DNA from: Solen grandis
Lineage: Eukaryota; Mollusca; Bivalvia; Adapedonta; Solenidae
Length of the DNA stretch: 64,000 nucleotides
NCBI GenBank assembly: GCA_021229015.1
Contig: CM037791.1
Location: forward strand, 53,976,798 to 54,040,797
Direction: 5' to 3'
Below, piece by piece: positions 23,101 to 34,679 of this stretch; the stretch's first letter is position 1; every line of letters begins with the position of its first letter. Made by a program: the position numbers and the translations under genes. The notes under the pieces were generated by a model. It was given only the letters and a program-made list of their open reading frames with translations, ran no database searches and was not told the DNA's origin.

Positions 23101-24186
23101 AAATAGATTTATTTTTGTTGATAGGGAAATAAGCTTTTACAACTTACATTTATCCCTCTCAACAGTTTCTGGGCTGGACCCACTTAGGGCCTTGGAAATT
23201 CATGAACAGTTCTTGCCTCCTAGAAGTTTGAACCCCTAACCTTTGGATCCAAGTCAGGTACTATACCACTGGATATGATCTGATAAATTGTATCAGAAAG
23301 TTCATATCACTTTAAAATTTCATGTCTATAAAATTTTGACTATCAACCTAATTATAGTATACATGAGTATTTCATATGTTTATTATTTGTAATTAATGTC
23401 AGTAGTGATACATTGTTATACAATATTTCTGTCAGCTGAAAAATACCACCAGTGAGTTAACAATGGTTCAACAAATCATAAATCACACATATTGCTAATG
23501 TTTATACGATATTAAGGACTCTTAACAGTTATAAACACTGGTAAACATCTGTCACTGTGCATGCATAATTACGCTTTATTCCAATAAAAGTAATTTAGTG
23601 TTTGAGCGGTGATGCAATCTAAACCGCAGCCAAACGCATGACTGGCTACATGTATTTCTCATTATCGATATAACAAGGTTTGGAGGTGTATGAAAGGTAT
23701 TAAATGTGGATTTAATGATAATTTGACAAGTCTTTCACCCAAATGAGGCTGGTAATGCAACACGTACCTTGTGCAGTGCAGGTTTTGAAAGCAATGTGAT
23801 GGGAAATGGGAGATGCTACATTTTGATATGTGGACCATTTTTATGGATGGAAATACTGATGCATGGTAAAAAAATAATCAGAGAAACATTCTGCCATTTT
23901 ATTGTTGAATTTTACATCTGCCCTTCAGGATTCCAGTGATGTTAAGGCAGTACTGCCATGTAAGGCCATAATAAAAGTATCTCGTATCAAGCCAGACCTT
24001 AACCTTCCCTTTAAGTACTCGATGCCTATATAAAAAAAAAAGAAAGATGTATATTAATCATTCTAAGCTGTTTCTTGTAAAATTGGTCTGTTTCTAACAT
24101 AATGAACTATTGCTTGGGCAGTACGAGCTGAACTGTTGACCATTGGTTAATAAATTTTCCATTTATCACATAGCCCATCATAATTG
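23101..24186. other. No gene seen; CpG recovers here
   Basis: A tRNA-like remnant (gtttgaacccctaacc, about 23227-23245) suggests a decayed SINE. From about 23570 CpG dinucleotides reappear (acgc, gcgg, ccgc, atcg, cacgta). Confidence 0.5.
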
Positions 24187-26300
24187 CCCTCAGTGTCAGG
24201 GTTAACATTCTAGACTGCTGCCCTCAGTGTCAGGGTTAACATTCTGGACTGTTACCCTCATTGTCAGGGTTAACATTCTGGACTGTTACCCTCAGTGTCA
24301 GGGTTAACATTCTGGACTGTTTCCCTCAGTGTCAGGGTTAACATTCTGAACTGTTACCCTCAGTGTCAGGGTTAACATTCTAGACTGCTGCCCTCAGTGT
24401 CAGGGTTAACATTCTGAACTGTTACCGTCAGTGTCAGGGTTAACATTCTGGACTGTTACCCTCAGTGTCAGGGTTAACATTCTGAACTGTTACCCTCAGT
24501 ATCAGGGTTAACATTCTGGACTGTAACCCTCAATGTTTGGGATAACATTCTGAACTGTTACCCTCAGTGTCAGGGTTAACATTCTGAACTGTTACCCTCA
24601 GTGTCAGGGTTAACATTCTGAACTGATACCCTCAGTGTCAGGGTTAACATTCTGAACTGTTACCCTCAGTGTCAGGGTTAACATTCTGAACTGTTACCCT
24701 CAGTGTCAGGGTTAACATTCTGAACTGTTACCCTCAGTGTCAGGGTTAACATTCTGAACTGATACCCTCAGTGTCAGGGTTAACATTCTGAACTGTTACC
24801 CTCAGTGTCAGGGTTAACATTCTGAACTGTTACCCTCAGTGTCAGGGTTAACATTCTGAACTGTTACCCTCAGTGTCAGGGTTAACATTTTGGACTTTAA
24901 CCCTCAGTGTCAGGGTTAACATTCTGGATTGATACCCTCAGTGTCAGGGTTAACATTCTGAACTGTTACCCTCAGTGTCAGGGTTAACATTCTGAACTGT
25001 TACCCTCAGTGTCAGGGTTAACATTCTGAACTGTTACCCTCAGTGTCAGGGTTAACATTCTGAACTGTTACCCTCAGTGTCAGGGTTAACATTCTGACTG
25101 TTACCCTCAGTGTCAGGGTTAACATTCTGAACTGTTACCCTCAGTGTCAGGGTTAACATTCTGACTTACCCTCAGTGTCAGGGTTAACATTCTGACTGTT
25201 ACCCTCAGTGTCAGGGTTAACATTCTGAACTGTTACCCTCAGTGTCAGGGTTAACATTCTGAACTGTTACCCTCAGTGTCAGGGTTAACATTCTGAACTG
25301 TTACCCTCAGTGTCAGGGTTAACATTCTGAACTGTTACCCTCAGTGTCAGGGTTAACATTCTGAACTGTTACCCTCAGTGTCAGGGTTTACATTCTGGAC
25401 TTTTACCCTCAGTGTCAGGGTTAACATTCTGAACTGTTACCCTCAGTGTCAGGGTTAACATTCTGAACTGTTACCCTCAGTGTCAGGGTTAACATTCTGA
25501 CTTTACCCTCAGTGTCAGGGTTAATTTGAACTGTTACCCTCAGTGTCAGGGTTAACATTCTGAACTGTTACCCTCAGTGTCAGGGTTAACATTCTGAACT
25601 GTTACCCTCAGTGTCAGGGTTAACATTCTGGACTGTTACCCTCAGTGTCAGGGTTAACATTCTGGACTGTTCCCCCAGTGTCAGGGTTAACATTCTGAAC
25701 TGTTACCCTCAGTGTCAGGGTTAACATTCTGAACTGTTACCCCCAGTGTCAGGGTTAACATTCTGGATTGATACCCTCAGTGTCAGGGTTAACATTCTGA
25801 ACTGTTACCCCCAGTGTCAGGGTTAACATTCTGGATTGATACCCTCAGTGTCAGGGTTAACATTCTGGATTGTTACCCCTCAGTGTCAGGGTTAACATTC
25901 TGGACTGTTTCCCCCAGTGTCAGGGTTAACATTCTGGACTGTTACCCTCAGTGTCAGGGTTAACATTCTGGATTGTTTCCCCCAGTGTCAGGGTTAACAT
26001 TCTGGACTGTTACCCCCAGTGTCAGGGTTAACATTCTGGACTGTTACCCTCAGTGTCAGGGTTAACATTCTGGATTGATACCCTCAGTGTCAGGGATAAC
26101 ATTCTGGATTGATACCCTCAGTGTCAGGGTTAACATTCTGGATTGATACCCTCAGTGTCAGGGTTAACATTCTGGACTGTTACCCTCGCTGTTAGGGATA
26201 ACATTCTAGACTTTTGCCCTCAGTGTCAGGAATAACATTCTGGACTGTTGCCCCTGATGATGTGTTGCCATCAGTGTCAGGGTTTACCTTCTGGGCTGTA
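24187..26300. repeat. Minisatellite, 34-bp unit, about 62 copies
   Basis: The longest array in the window. The 34-bp unit contains ccctcagtgtcagggttaac and attctgaactgtta. Left and right edges are more diverged (ctggact, ctagact, ccccag) than the centre, the usual sign of homogenisation in the middle. Truncated copies occur at about 25160, 25500 and 25525. It contains the GTTAAC palindrome in every copy. Confidence 0.98.
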
Positions 26301-26552
26301 AATTATATTTCATATATCATATCCACTCTTATCTTTATCTATGCACCTTTATCTTTTATTCTTTTTAAGATCCCTCCTTGCTTACATAATCCAATTACAT
26401 GTATCTGGATTTCGAACAGGACATCAGAATTCACATCAGGATGTATGTGCCCATCCTACCTTTCATAACTTCCAATGTCCTTGATGGAGCAGCTGCCTGT
26501 CTTTATATCATCATACATCCTTGAATACATGACCAGTGTAAATTTTAAGGCA

Positions 26553-26690
26553 ATCCATCCATCATTAAATTGTGATCATGGTCACATCAAGTAATTATGG
26601 AAATATTTATATTAATTGCAAGCCTTTATAGACTTTTAGCAAAAGAGCCTGTAAAGATGCTTGCATCTACACTGAAGTTTTTTTGAAGGT
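26553..26690 (+). repeat. Dispersed repeat E
   Basis: ggcaatccatccatcattaa, attgtgatcatggtc and gcaagcctttatagac recur at 49139-49310 and, truncated, at 55782-55890. The better copy at 49139 ends in ggaccatgattataa, an inverted match to its attgtgatcatggtcc start, so a TIR-bearing non-autonomous element is possible. Confidence 0.6.
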
Positions 26691-26954
26691 TACATGATAG
26701 ATGGATGACCTAAAGTTATAATACTGTTCAAAATCAGATTTCAATAGTGCATATATTTCTTATTTATACACCTCAAAAGACTAACCTTACATTTTTAATT
26801 CAGCCGATATATACTTCCTTTCATCAATATTATTCACCTAAATACAAGATAATAAGTTTTGACAAAATTTTACTTACACTGAAGACATATCATAGAGTCG
26901 TAGCAAGAGTTATGACAGGTGTTTTAATAATGAACATTATTTACTGAGAAATTT

Positions 26955-27430
26955 TGGTTAAAGTTTTGCATGCAAGGAATTCCATGCTTATATTTCAGTA
27001 ACCTGCCATGAGTTTGATTTGAAACCTCTTTAGTATGTTCAATGGTATCATACTATAGAGGCAGATAGTTTTTGACTGAATATAATGCAGATTATGGCCA
27101 CTTTTTGACCTAGACTTTTTGGTTAAAGTTATGCATGCAAGCTAATATCCAGCTTATATCTCAGAAATTGTTTATGGTATTGACTAGAAAGTTAGGAGTG
27201 TGTTCAGGGGCATCAGAACATCATGGAGGACTGAATTTTATACAAATTATGGCCCTTTTCTAACTTGGATACTTGATTAAAGTTTTGCATGCACAGTGTT
27301 ATTATGCGTATGTCTCAGTAACTAGGCTTGAGATTTATTTTATACTTCATAAACCTATTTAGGGGTATAAGACTATCAAGGTATATCATTTTTGACTATT
27401 ATTATAAACAGGGTATATGAAGGGCAAGAA
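26955..27430 (+). repeat. Dispersed repeat with three diverged blocks of about 155 bp
   Basis: Three blocks each contain a version of ggttaaagttttgcatgcaa, then tatttcagtaacc and ttatggcc. They are more diverged from one another than minisatellite copies, so the tandem structure is old or part of the element itself. From memory this sequence type is common in bivalves. No coding capacity is supported. Confidence 0.6.
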
Positions 27431-29339
27431 TTGAAATAGATTTCATTTGATTTACCAACAAGCATTTTGAATAGTCGAGCGTGCTGTCCTCTGACAGCTC
27501 TTGTTATGTTATGTCATCAATGTGAATGTGTGCGTGCGTGCCTCGACCTGCGTTTTGTTGTAAATTTACACAGAATTATTTTCCTTCTTTCTGTATAGAG
27601 AATAATATGCAAGTTGTGTTAGAATATAATTTTAATCATTCTACAGGTAACTTGCATACAAATTAGGTTTGATACTATAATATACCCTTCAGTGACTGTT
27701 TTTAAATGAGAAAGTGACATCACAACCTCACAATCTATATCAGAGTAATTGCACTAGGGAGGTAATGGGGTCAACTAATGCTGGTTCCACCCTGAAAAGA
27801 TGTAACACTGAATATTTATAATTCTTACCTCAGTATATATTAATTACAGATCTACATCTAAATACATTTAGTACTTCATATCTTAATATTTAAGTCTTCA
27901 AATAACCTTGTTACGTGCATTAATGACTCAACTTTTGTTTGACTACCTGTACATCCTAAAAAATAATGAAAGAGAATTATCAATATAGAATAAATGTATT
28001 TCTAAATGATTTGAAGGTTATTTTGGATCATTAACCTAGTGCTGCACGAACCCTGTAGGTCCCAGATGACCCAGTCATTTTGTATCAGCAAAATGTCACT
28101 GGAGAGGTTATAAAAAACGGAAGAAAAATGCGATGGAAAAGAAAAATGGTTAAGCTGCAGACAGCGAAATAAAGCTAGTGTTTCTGATGGAGTTAGGTCA
28201 GTGTTCGTCTGGCTGGGGTAATATGAGAAATTTTGTCTGAGTCCAGCTATTGACCATCATTACAATAATACAGTAGCAGACGAGTGTCCATTTGATGCCA
28301 CTATAGTTCATGGGGGGAAAAATTGCGTCTGCTGTTGTAGAGAAAAAACTGTCTGCTGATGGATACAGCAGCATGGTAAAATGAACACTTGGAAATGTAG
28401 TCAGTAGTGAAACAAAATTTAGAAATATAATATCTGCTTGCTGGATTTGGAAAATAATGAAAAAAAATCTGGGATTCGTATGTGTGTGATTGTGCATATA
28501 GCAGTGAAAAATTTCTCAAGAGAGACATGAAAAGTAGGACATGTGCTGGCTATGTGCACTAGACTACTGCATAATGTGCATACTGTGTAGCTAACTGCAC
28601 TTGATTGTTTACGTTTCGTCTGGTTTTTATAAAGGTGGCTTACTTACACGCTTGTTTACCCACACTCGGCCAGAGGACGGCTTCAGGATTCTCCATGTGG
28701 TGGGATTTTTTAAATTTTTTCCTATTTTCACTTTTTTTCCAAATGAGTTAAAAAAAGGTGTACTTTAATGATGAACTGAGGCAGATTTACCTTAGGGAAA
28801 AAAAAAAGGCATGGCGTGAATGGATATCGACAAGTGATAAATCTGAATGTGGTCTCTGTGACGTTTAGGATGTGATGTTTTACATCGGGCAGGTATCAAA
28901 GTGTGATTATGTTCTGTCATCACAGCTTCACATATATGTGATACAATCCCTGATGATGGGCTAGTTTAGCATGTTTCTTCAGTGCCGTATGGATGTTTTA
29001 TTTACTTAATTCTACAATTAAATATTTCTCATTTTTCCCTTTTTAATACTATTTATCTGCTTATTTTTCATGATGTCTTCTCTTTAATATCCTTTACTTC
29101 TCCTGTCTGCATTACATTTTTTTTATCTTATCAGCTTTATGAAATATTCCTTTCGGCTATATGCTTCTGCTATTCTTTTCTTTTCTATAACTCTTAATAA
29201 AATGATATGGAAAGATGCTACATGTAAGTATATTTCTGTTTGACCTTCACCTATCTCTTGTTTTGTCTTCTTTAATTTAACCTACTAGGTCCTAAACACC
29301 ATTATACTCATTTGGTGCCACTTAATCATTGAGTGTTTG
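27431..29339. other. No gene supported
   Basis: Unique AT-rich sequence with moderate CpG, most visible at 28600-28900. Open frames at 28198-28528 (minus) and 28982-29197 (plus) are low-complexity Phe/Ser/Tyr-rich readings and are not taken as genes. Confidence 0.5.
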
Positions 29340-29997
29340 ATACCACTAGGGCTCTACCATGAAAACACAGTCACTCTGGTTTGATAACAATAAGTCTCTT
29401 AATACAGACTCTTACTGGTCAATAGTTCACTAAACACAGTCACTCTGGTTTGATAACAATAAGTCTCTTAATACAGACTCTTACTGGTCAATAGTTCACA
29501 AAACACAGTCACTCTGGTTTGATACCTATAGGTATCCTAATACTGGCACAGTGGTTTGATACCAATAGGTCACTTAACACAGTCACACTGGTTTGATACC
29601 AATAGTTCACTTAGCACAGCTGGTTTGATACCAATAGGTCACTTAACACAGCTGGTTTTATACCACTTGGGTCACTTAATATAGTCACACTGGTTTGATA
29701 CCAATAGGTCACTTAACACAGCTGGTTTGATACCACTTGGGGCACTTAATACAGCCACACTGGTTTGATACCAATAGGTCACTTAACACAGCTGGTTTGA
29801 TACCACTTGGTCATTTAATACAGTCACTGGTTTGATACCAATAGTTCACTTTAACACAGTTGCTCTGTTTGATACCATTAGGTCACTTAACACAGCTGGT
29901 TTGATACCAATAGTTCACTTAACACAGCTGGTTTGATACCAATAGTTCACTTTAACACAGTTACTCTGTTTGTTACCATTAGGTCACTTAATACAGT
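29340..29997. repeat. Minisatellite, 32-bp unit with longer first copies
   Basis: The main unit is 32 bp, containing ggtttgataccaataggtca and cttaacacagct. The first two copies are longer (about 68 bp, with an added ctcttactggtcaatag block). Irregular spacing and mixed variants indicate an older array. It ends about 150 bases before the assembly gap. Confidence 0.9.
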
Positions 29998-30145
29998 CTT
30001 TATTTAGATAGCTTGTTTGTTTCATTTTATTGTTTTATTTGTAAGAAAACCACACCCAGTGAGATATTTTGTTCATATATTTGCTTTTTTTTTTATATAA
30101 ATAAGGCAGTGTCAGATTTTATCGATAATTTTTTTTTTTCTTTTT

Positions 30146-30245
30146 NNNNNNNNNNNNNNNNNNNNNNNNNNNNNNNNNNNNNNNNNNNNNNNNNNNNNNN
30201 NNNNNNNNNNNNNNNNNNNNNNNNNNNNNNNNNNNNNNNNNNNNN
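30146..30245. other. Assembly gap, exactly 100 N
   Basis: A run of exactly 100 N, a conventional placeholder for a gap of unknown size. It follows a T-rich run and an array, both of which hinder assembly. The sequence on the two sides may not be adjacent in the genome. Confidence 0.99.
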
Positions 30246-30580
30246 TCATGAAAAATATTAAGGGGTTAAATGCCAATATCTTGAAAAGTGATCTTTATAC
30301 TGTTACATACTTTAAAAAAACAAATTTGTTTTCGAAAAAACTACTTGGATTTACGATGTCACTGAGCTACATATCTGTTTAAAGCAGCTCGTTCAAAGAC
30401 GATCGGAAGAAAAAATAGTTTTCTACTCTCCCTCGTTAATGTTCGTGGTTTTCGTTTCCTGACAAATTAACTAGGCAAGTGTTGATCACTCTACACAGTA
30501 AAAAGCTATCTTCGTAAACGCTACTTCGAAGAAATGGGTTAAATATAGAATAAGTATCTTCGAAGCAGGTGCTGCGGCAC

Positions 30581-30600
30581 CACGTGACACGTTCCTCAAC
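30581..30600 (+). promoter_or_regulatory. Candidate core promoter with CACGTG
   Basis: CACGTGAC at 30581-30588 is a canonical E-box, about 13 bases before an ATG in excellent context (ctcaacATGGCG). The preceding 200 bases are richer in CpG than most of the window and have no TATA box. Such a layout resembles TATA-less promoters with a very short leader. Inference only. Confidence 0.3.
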
Positions 30601-30630
30601 ATGGCGTCACCAGTTCAAAGTAAGGATTTC
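30601..30630 (+). CDS. Candidate first coding exon (MASPVQSKDF)
   Basis: ATGGCG in a strong start context opens ten codons, MASPVQSKDF, closed by a perfect donor TTTC|gtaagt at 30630/30631. An earlier GT (after 30619, gtaagg) is a second possible donor with a different phase. The phase-0 end joins to the exon at 31148, which has one of the best acceptors in the window. Lies on the plus strand, divergent in composition from the minisatellite block to its left and antisense to the GPCR gene to its right. No family recognised. Confidence 0.35.
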
Positions 30631-31147
30631 GTAAGTTCAGCCCATGAAGTTTGTGTTTGCGTGAAGAGTGAATGTGATCAGCAAAGTGACGGCAAATGAA
30701 AATAGAAAATCTAAATTTAGCTCTTTTTTTATAATTCTAAATATAATTTTAATTCCGTCTGTGACGGTATTGCCTGTGATGGGGAAACCACCCATGTTTT
30801 TCACAATCACGGAATGTTACATTGGGTGACTATGCGTCTGTAGACAGGTATTGATAAACGTAATACACACATATAATTACATATAAAAATCTTAGTCAAT
30901 GGCCATAAGCATAATAAATATGAGTGTAACAATACTTTAACGAAATGTCTTTGTAGTTTGTTTTTAGAGAAACGTGTGTGATTAAATGTGCCCTTAAGTA
31001 TTTGAGTTTTACTGATGGTCTAGATGAATTTGAAGTCAGATGTAAATAATTTAAATGTATTAAGACAATAAATGCACGATACGTTTCGTTTTTAATATTT
31101 TACATATTTAATGTATAAAGTGAATTTACTCTTCTTTTTTTTTACAG

Positions 31148-31252
31148 ATATTTAACTTCTTACAAGATTGTATCTATGATTTTGAATTAAAGTATTGTAA
31201 TATTTCTTCTCGTATATTTCAAAGTATATCAACGTTAAACTTTTATAGATAG
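31148..31252 (+). CDS. Candidate second exon with stop codon
   Basis: An uninterrupted pyrimidine tract (actcttctttttttttacag) ends at 31147. The phase-0 frame reads IFNFLQDCIYDFELKYC, then NISSRIFQSISTLNFYR, and stops at TAG 31250-31252. Joined to MASPVQSKDF it makes a 44-residue product. AATAAA follows at 31294-31299. Alternatively the exon ends earlier at an internal donor and this is the start of a larger gene. The hydrophobic and Cys residues give no clear domain. Confidence 0.35.
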   Translation: MFNFLQDCIYDFELKYCNISSRIFQSISTLNFYR

Positions 31253-31548
31253 AACGATGGCGCCTCGCTCGTAAATGAATTGTTGTTCAGCTCAATAAAA
31301 CTTAAGCCGAAAAGTATTTTAAAATGTATTGACTAATTAATAAGGGAAAGTTTTCCCACTAGATATTCAACAATTTTATTCAATTAACAAAATGGAAATT
31401 TTCCTAAAGTTGATTACATGTCTTCACGAATCAATATTAATTAATATTACAAACTTTTAGACCCGTATATGGCATAGATCTATTTGTTTCATCTCCCACA
31501 AGTTCTTTGCATTTTCATTGGTCGAATCGCAGTCACGTGGTTACCCCA

Positions 31549-31737
31549 TACTGTGAAATCATTAATTTTCGTTTGACACTTATGTCATCGATTTCCTGGA
31601 GGTTTATTTCCACGTTTACTGACACCCACGAAAACTTGTCTCTCATATAGAAATCACGTTTTCCAGAATAAATCCACGAATAAATGTACTCATGAAATTT
31701 CCTTAGGTACATAATCAACGAAACTTAATGATTTTAA
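31549..31737 (+). mobile_element. MITE-like element, TIR family AAATCATTAATTTTCG
   Basis: The left end tactgtgaaatcattaattt and the right end cgaaacttaatgatttta are inverted copies. The interior contains cacgaaaacttgtctc and tccacgaataaatgtac. The same ends and interior recur at 39285-39502 in the same orientation. Non-autonomous, with no coding capacity. Confidence 0.7.
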
Positions 31738-31867
31738 GAATTTTTCATTGTATTGTCAGAAGAAATGCATATGTCAGTTTAGCTTAATAGACCCTGGAAA
31801 TGAAGAAAAAGTACAGACTAATGACTAGAAAAGGTAGTCAATGAAACAAATCAATAATTGGGTTCGG

Positions 31868-31960
31868 TACTGACCCTACACGGTCAGTAATATTCGTTGG
31901 GAGACTCGGCTATCTACTGACCATTACTGACCCTCTGTATTTTCGAGTGTGGTCAGTATG
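31868..31960. repeat. Foldback segment with TACTGACC / GGTCAGTA motifs
   Basis: tactgaccctacacggtcag is itself an imperfect hairpin, and tactgacc and ggtcagta recur in inverted order at 31915-31960. It is probably a small foldback element. No protein is encoded. Confidence 0.45.
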
Positions 31961-32047
31961 AAACCTAGTAATAAATAATGTTTATATCCCCCCCCCCACC
32001 ACACAAACACAAACTTCACGCAGTGATCTCCCTTGCACGCTTACAAA

Positions 32048-32112
32048 ATGGCGGAGGTTTATTATGCACGAAAAAAAAAACATGATATTTTTAAAACTGA
32101 TTTTTTAACAAG
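32048..32112 (+). CDS. Weak candidate first exon starting ATGGCGGAGG
   Basis: caaaATGGCGGAGG is a strong start context and resembles a downstream YY1-type motif. The frame reads MAEVYYARKKKHDIFKTDFL plus T, with donor ACAAG|gtgata at 32112. Without the donor it stops after one more codon. The run of Lys comes from an A-tract, so coding evidence is slight. Confidence 0.18.
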
Positions 32113-32233
32113 GTGATAATTGATGTTTAATAAGAAAATATATTTAGGGAAACTATCACTCGCATTAATTAAAAAAAAATCTAAAAACGAGGACGAATTG
32201 CTAACAGAATAGGAGGTTCCAAGAAGTGTAAAT

Positions 32234-32395
32234 GTCTGGTTCTTGACTGAGGTATCTACCCCTTACACTGCGTTATCTGTTATCTTGAGGACGACCGAGA
32301 ACCAGACTACAAAACATATTGAAACTACTAGTGTAAGCAACTCTCACCGTTTTTCTTGTGGCAGTTGTTATCTGCAACTGTAAGGGGAGGTAACT
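32234..32395. repeat. Small foldback region
   Basis: gtctggttct (32234) pairs with agaaccagac (32298), and cccctta pairs with taagggg across 32268-32390. Nested inverted arms like these suggest remains of a foldback element. It lies in the region downstream of the GPCR TM6 exon. Confidence 0.4.
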
Positions 32396-32636
32396 AGGTA
32401 ACTACTGCGTGGTGTTTGCCCTTCCACCCCACTCACACACGCACTCGCACGCGCGCTCACAAGAAAAATACAAAATTGAAAAGTACTAAAGGGAGTCAGC
32501 GATATCTACTCATAGATTATTTCATCTAAAACAGTTCTATCAATGTGATAGCGTTATTGAAACAAACAATACAGAAAACAATATCAACTTAGAATTAGTA
32601 ATCAAGTTTATTAGAGTTAGTTGAGACTGATCTTAC

Positions 32637-32730
32637 CTTGCAATATCAAGAAAATGTAATGGGAAATAGCATACGGCAAATGCCACAACTATAACAATCA
32701 GCATTTTGGCTGTTCTTCTTGAGACCGCAT
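32637..32730 (-). CDS. GPCR exon encoding TM6
   Basis: Read on the minus strand, this 94-base exon encodes AVSRRTAKMLIVIVVAFAVC followed by YFPLHFLDIA, ending with donor GCAAG|gtaaga. It is TM6 of a class A receptor: the basic RRTAKM entry at the end of intracellular loop 3, a hydrophobic helix, and CYFP in the position of the family CWxP motif. The exon after 36131-36509 must begin with two bases, and this is met by the acceptor ccatctgcag (AG at 32731-32732). Another acceptor ten bases upstream (ttaaacag) would break the frame. The third loop is then short. The exon with TM7 and NPxxY was not found in the minus-strand sequence before the gap. Confidence 0.85.
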
Positions 32731-32740
32731 CTGCAGATGG

Positions 32741-34436
32741 CTGTTTAAAAAATTAATCTATTTTCAAAAATTTGTTTTATAAGAAAACTATTATCATCAT
32801 CGTCATTGGTGAGTACTTTTAAAAGTGTGGTGGGTTTTATTTTAGACACTATGTAAGAAACGCTAAGTAGGATCTACTTTCTTGAACCGTTAAAACGCAT
32901 GCTTGATTACTTTGCACTAAAATTAAACGTCAGGTTTGATAAATTAATATTATTGACTTAAAGTACGCAGAAGAGTAGTTGTTTGGATCTTTTATACCAA
33001 TAAACGGATAATGTTTAAATGCAAATAGGTTTGGCCTAAATCAAATAAGATTATCAAGTTAATGTATTGAATGGTGTTTCCGTTTCTTGAAATTTATATA
33101 CTCTCTTTACAACAGCGGTGTTTGTTTCAGCGAATTTTGATGTTATAAAGAAAATGTCAATGTTAAGAGTAGAGAAAAAGAAGAAATATTCATGACTACC
33201 GCTGTTATGTAGAGGATTTTGTTATAATGAATGAATTTGTAAAGAGGTTTCACTGTACATATGTTTATTTCCTTTACATCGATAGGGAAACAAACCATCT
33301 TAAAAATTTCCTGATCCCTCTCGAAAAATTCAAGTTGGACCTGTACTTTGCGCCTCAGAGGGTCATTCAAGAATCTTGACCCAAACAGGGTTCAAACCCT
33401 CAACATTTAGATCTGCAGCCATGCACATTTCAATTCTGAATCACGGTATCACAATGAAACATATTTTCCCGTAAATACGAAAATAAACCAGCTTGAATAA
33501 AGTAATTAATGAGTAATAAATTAATGTTTCGTTCAACTTGATTAGCAATATGAGTATTCATTGGGAGATATGATTTATTTCCTTTCAATCTATAATTAAA
33601 CAATAACGCCTAGATACAACTTCAGTTATATCAAGGCCTAAACACGAATATCTGTCGTGGTTGATTTGATGACCTAAATTTCAAGACATTTTGTACATCT
33701 AAAGGTCTGGCACTCTGGTAAAAGATGAAATTGACGATTTCATATGAATTTCAAATTTTATTTTTGTAACGATTCTTGATGTAATATTCATTTTTAAACA
33801 GTTCAGTCTGTTCACCCTGAACATTTAAGATTGCTTCGAAAGTCATGATGCTAGAGAGCAAATGCGCTTATTAGAAGTAAAACTAGACTTTTTTACATTT
33901 AGAACATTATCTTGTTCTCCACAAATTTAAAAGAGACTAAAGACTTAAAAATGCATATTTGTCAAGAAAAAGAATCGAACCTACAACCTAGTGTAAGTGG
34001 CGGGCGAGTCTTGCAATAACATGACGTTTGCACTACCTATGGTGCTGCAAGGTACGCCCGTTTAAAGATCATGATAATATACTCAGTCAGGGAGAAAGGT
34101 ATGCATAGTGTTTAGACTCAAATCGAAAGACGTATCAAATCGTAGGTGAATTGAAAAAGAAATAATGACCCGATATGAAATCGTGGGCCAAAATTTTCTT
34201 GGGCCGACTCGAAAATCTTGTGACTCGATTTTAAATCAGCCCATGATTTCGAATTGGCCAACGACTTGGGACCGACCCTCAATTTGAGTCTTACATATTT
34301 ATAGGCCAAATGAGTTTAACTGAATGGTATAACCATATTTATTCCGTGGTGAAAATGTTCGAGATAATGATTAAAACTCTGACATTTTTGACAGAAAAGA
34401 TAGATTGACTTGTTTTACAAGAAAAAAAACAACACC
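32741..34436. other. GPCR intron, first part
   Basis: The intron between the TM3-5 and TM6 exons on the minus strand. It contains two decayed tRNA-like B-box remnants: gggttcaaaccctc at about 33389 and, inverted, aatcgaacctac at about 33972. No exon of another gene was recognised. Confidence 0.55.
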
Positions 34437-34679
34437 TTAACCCTTTCCCTCATAGAGGACACCATAAAAAGACCTATGCGAACAGCAAAAAAACCAGATC
34501 AGCCTGCGAGTAACTCGCAGGCTGATCAGGTTTTATGCTGTTCGTTGCTCCTCAGTGGTCTGGAAATGAGGATTTTGTAATTAAATTTGGTAAGGTTTAA
34601 CTGTGGTTTTCTGCAGATCAGGCTTTATGTGGTACCTATTGAGTGCGTCAAAATGAGTCTATATGAGGGCAAGGGTTAA
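34437..34679. mobile_element. TTAA-flanked MITE with central palindrome
   Basis: The left end TTAACCCTTTCCCTCATA and the right end TATGAGGGCAAGGGTTAA form imperfect 18-bp terminal inverted repeats that include TTAA at both edges, which fits piggyBac-type target sites. The centre holds a perfect palindrome (34497-34527: gatcagcctgcgagt, one A, then its inverse) with arms extending outward through gaacagca. Length 243 bp. From memory, AACCCTTT-ended elements with a GATCAGCCTGC core are abundant in bivalves. Inside the GPCR intron. Confidence 0.75.

Noticed and set aside
24187..26300. CRISPR-like regular repeats
   Set aside because: Units are contiguous with no unique spacers, and the genome is animal. 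The same applies to all other arrays.
30013..30261. Open frame across the N run
   Set aside because: The frame includes the assembly gap and has no meaning.
32731..32740. Alternative acceptor for the GPCR TM6 exon at 32741 (ttaaacag)
   Set aside because: The previous exon leaves one base. Starting at 32740 would shift the frame of TM6, whereas starting at 32730 keeps it.
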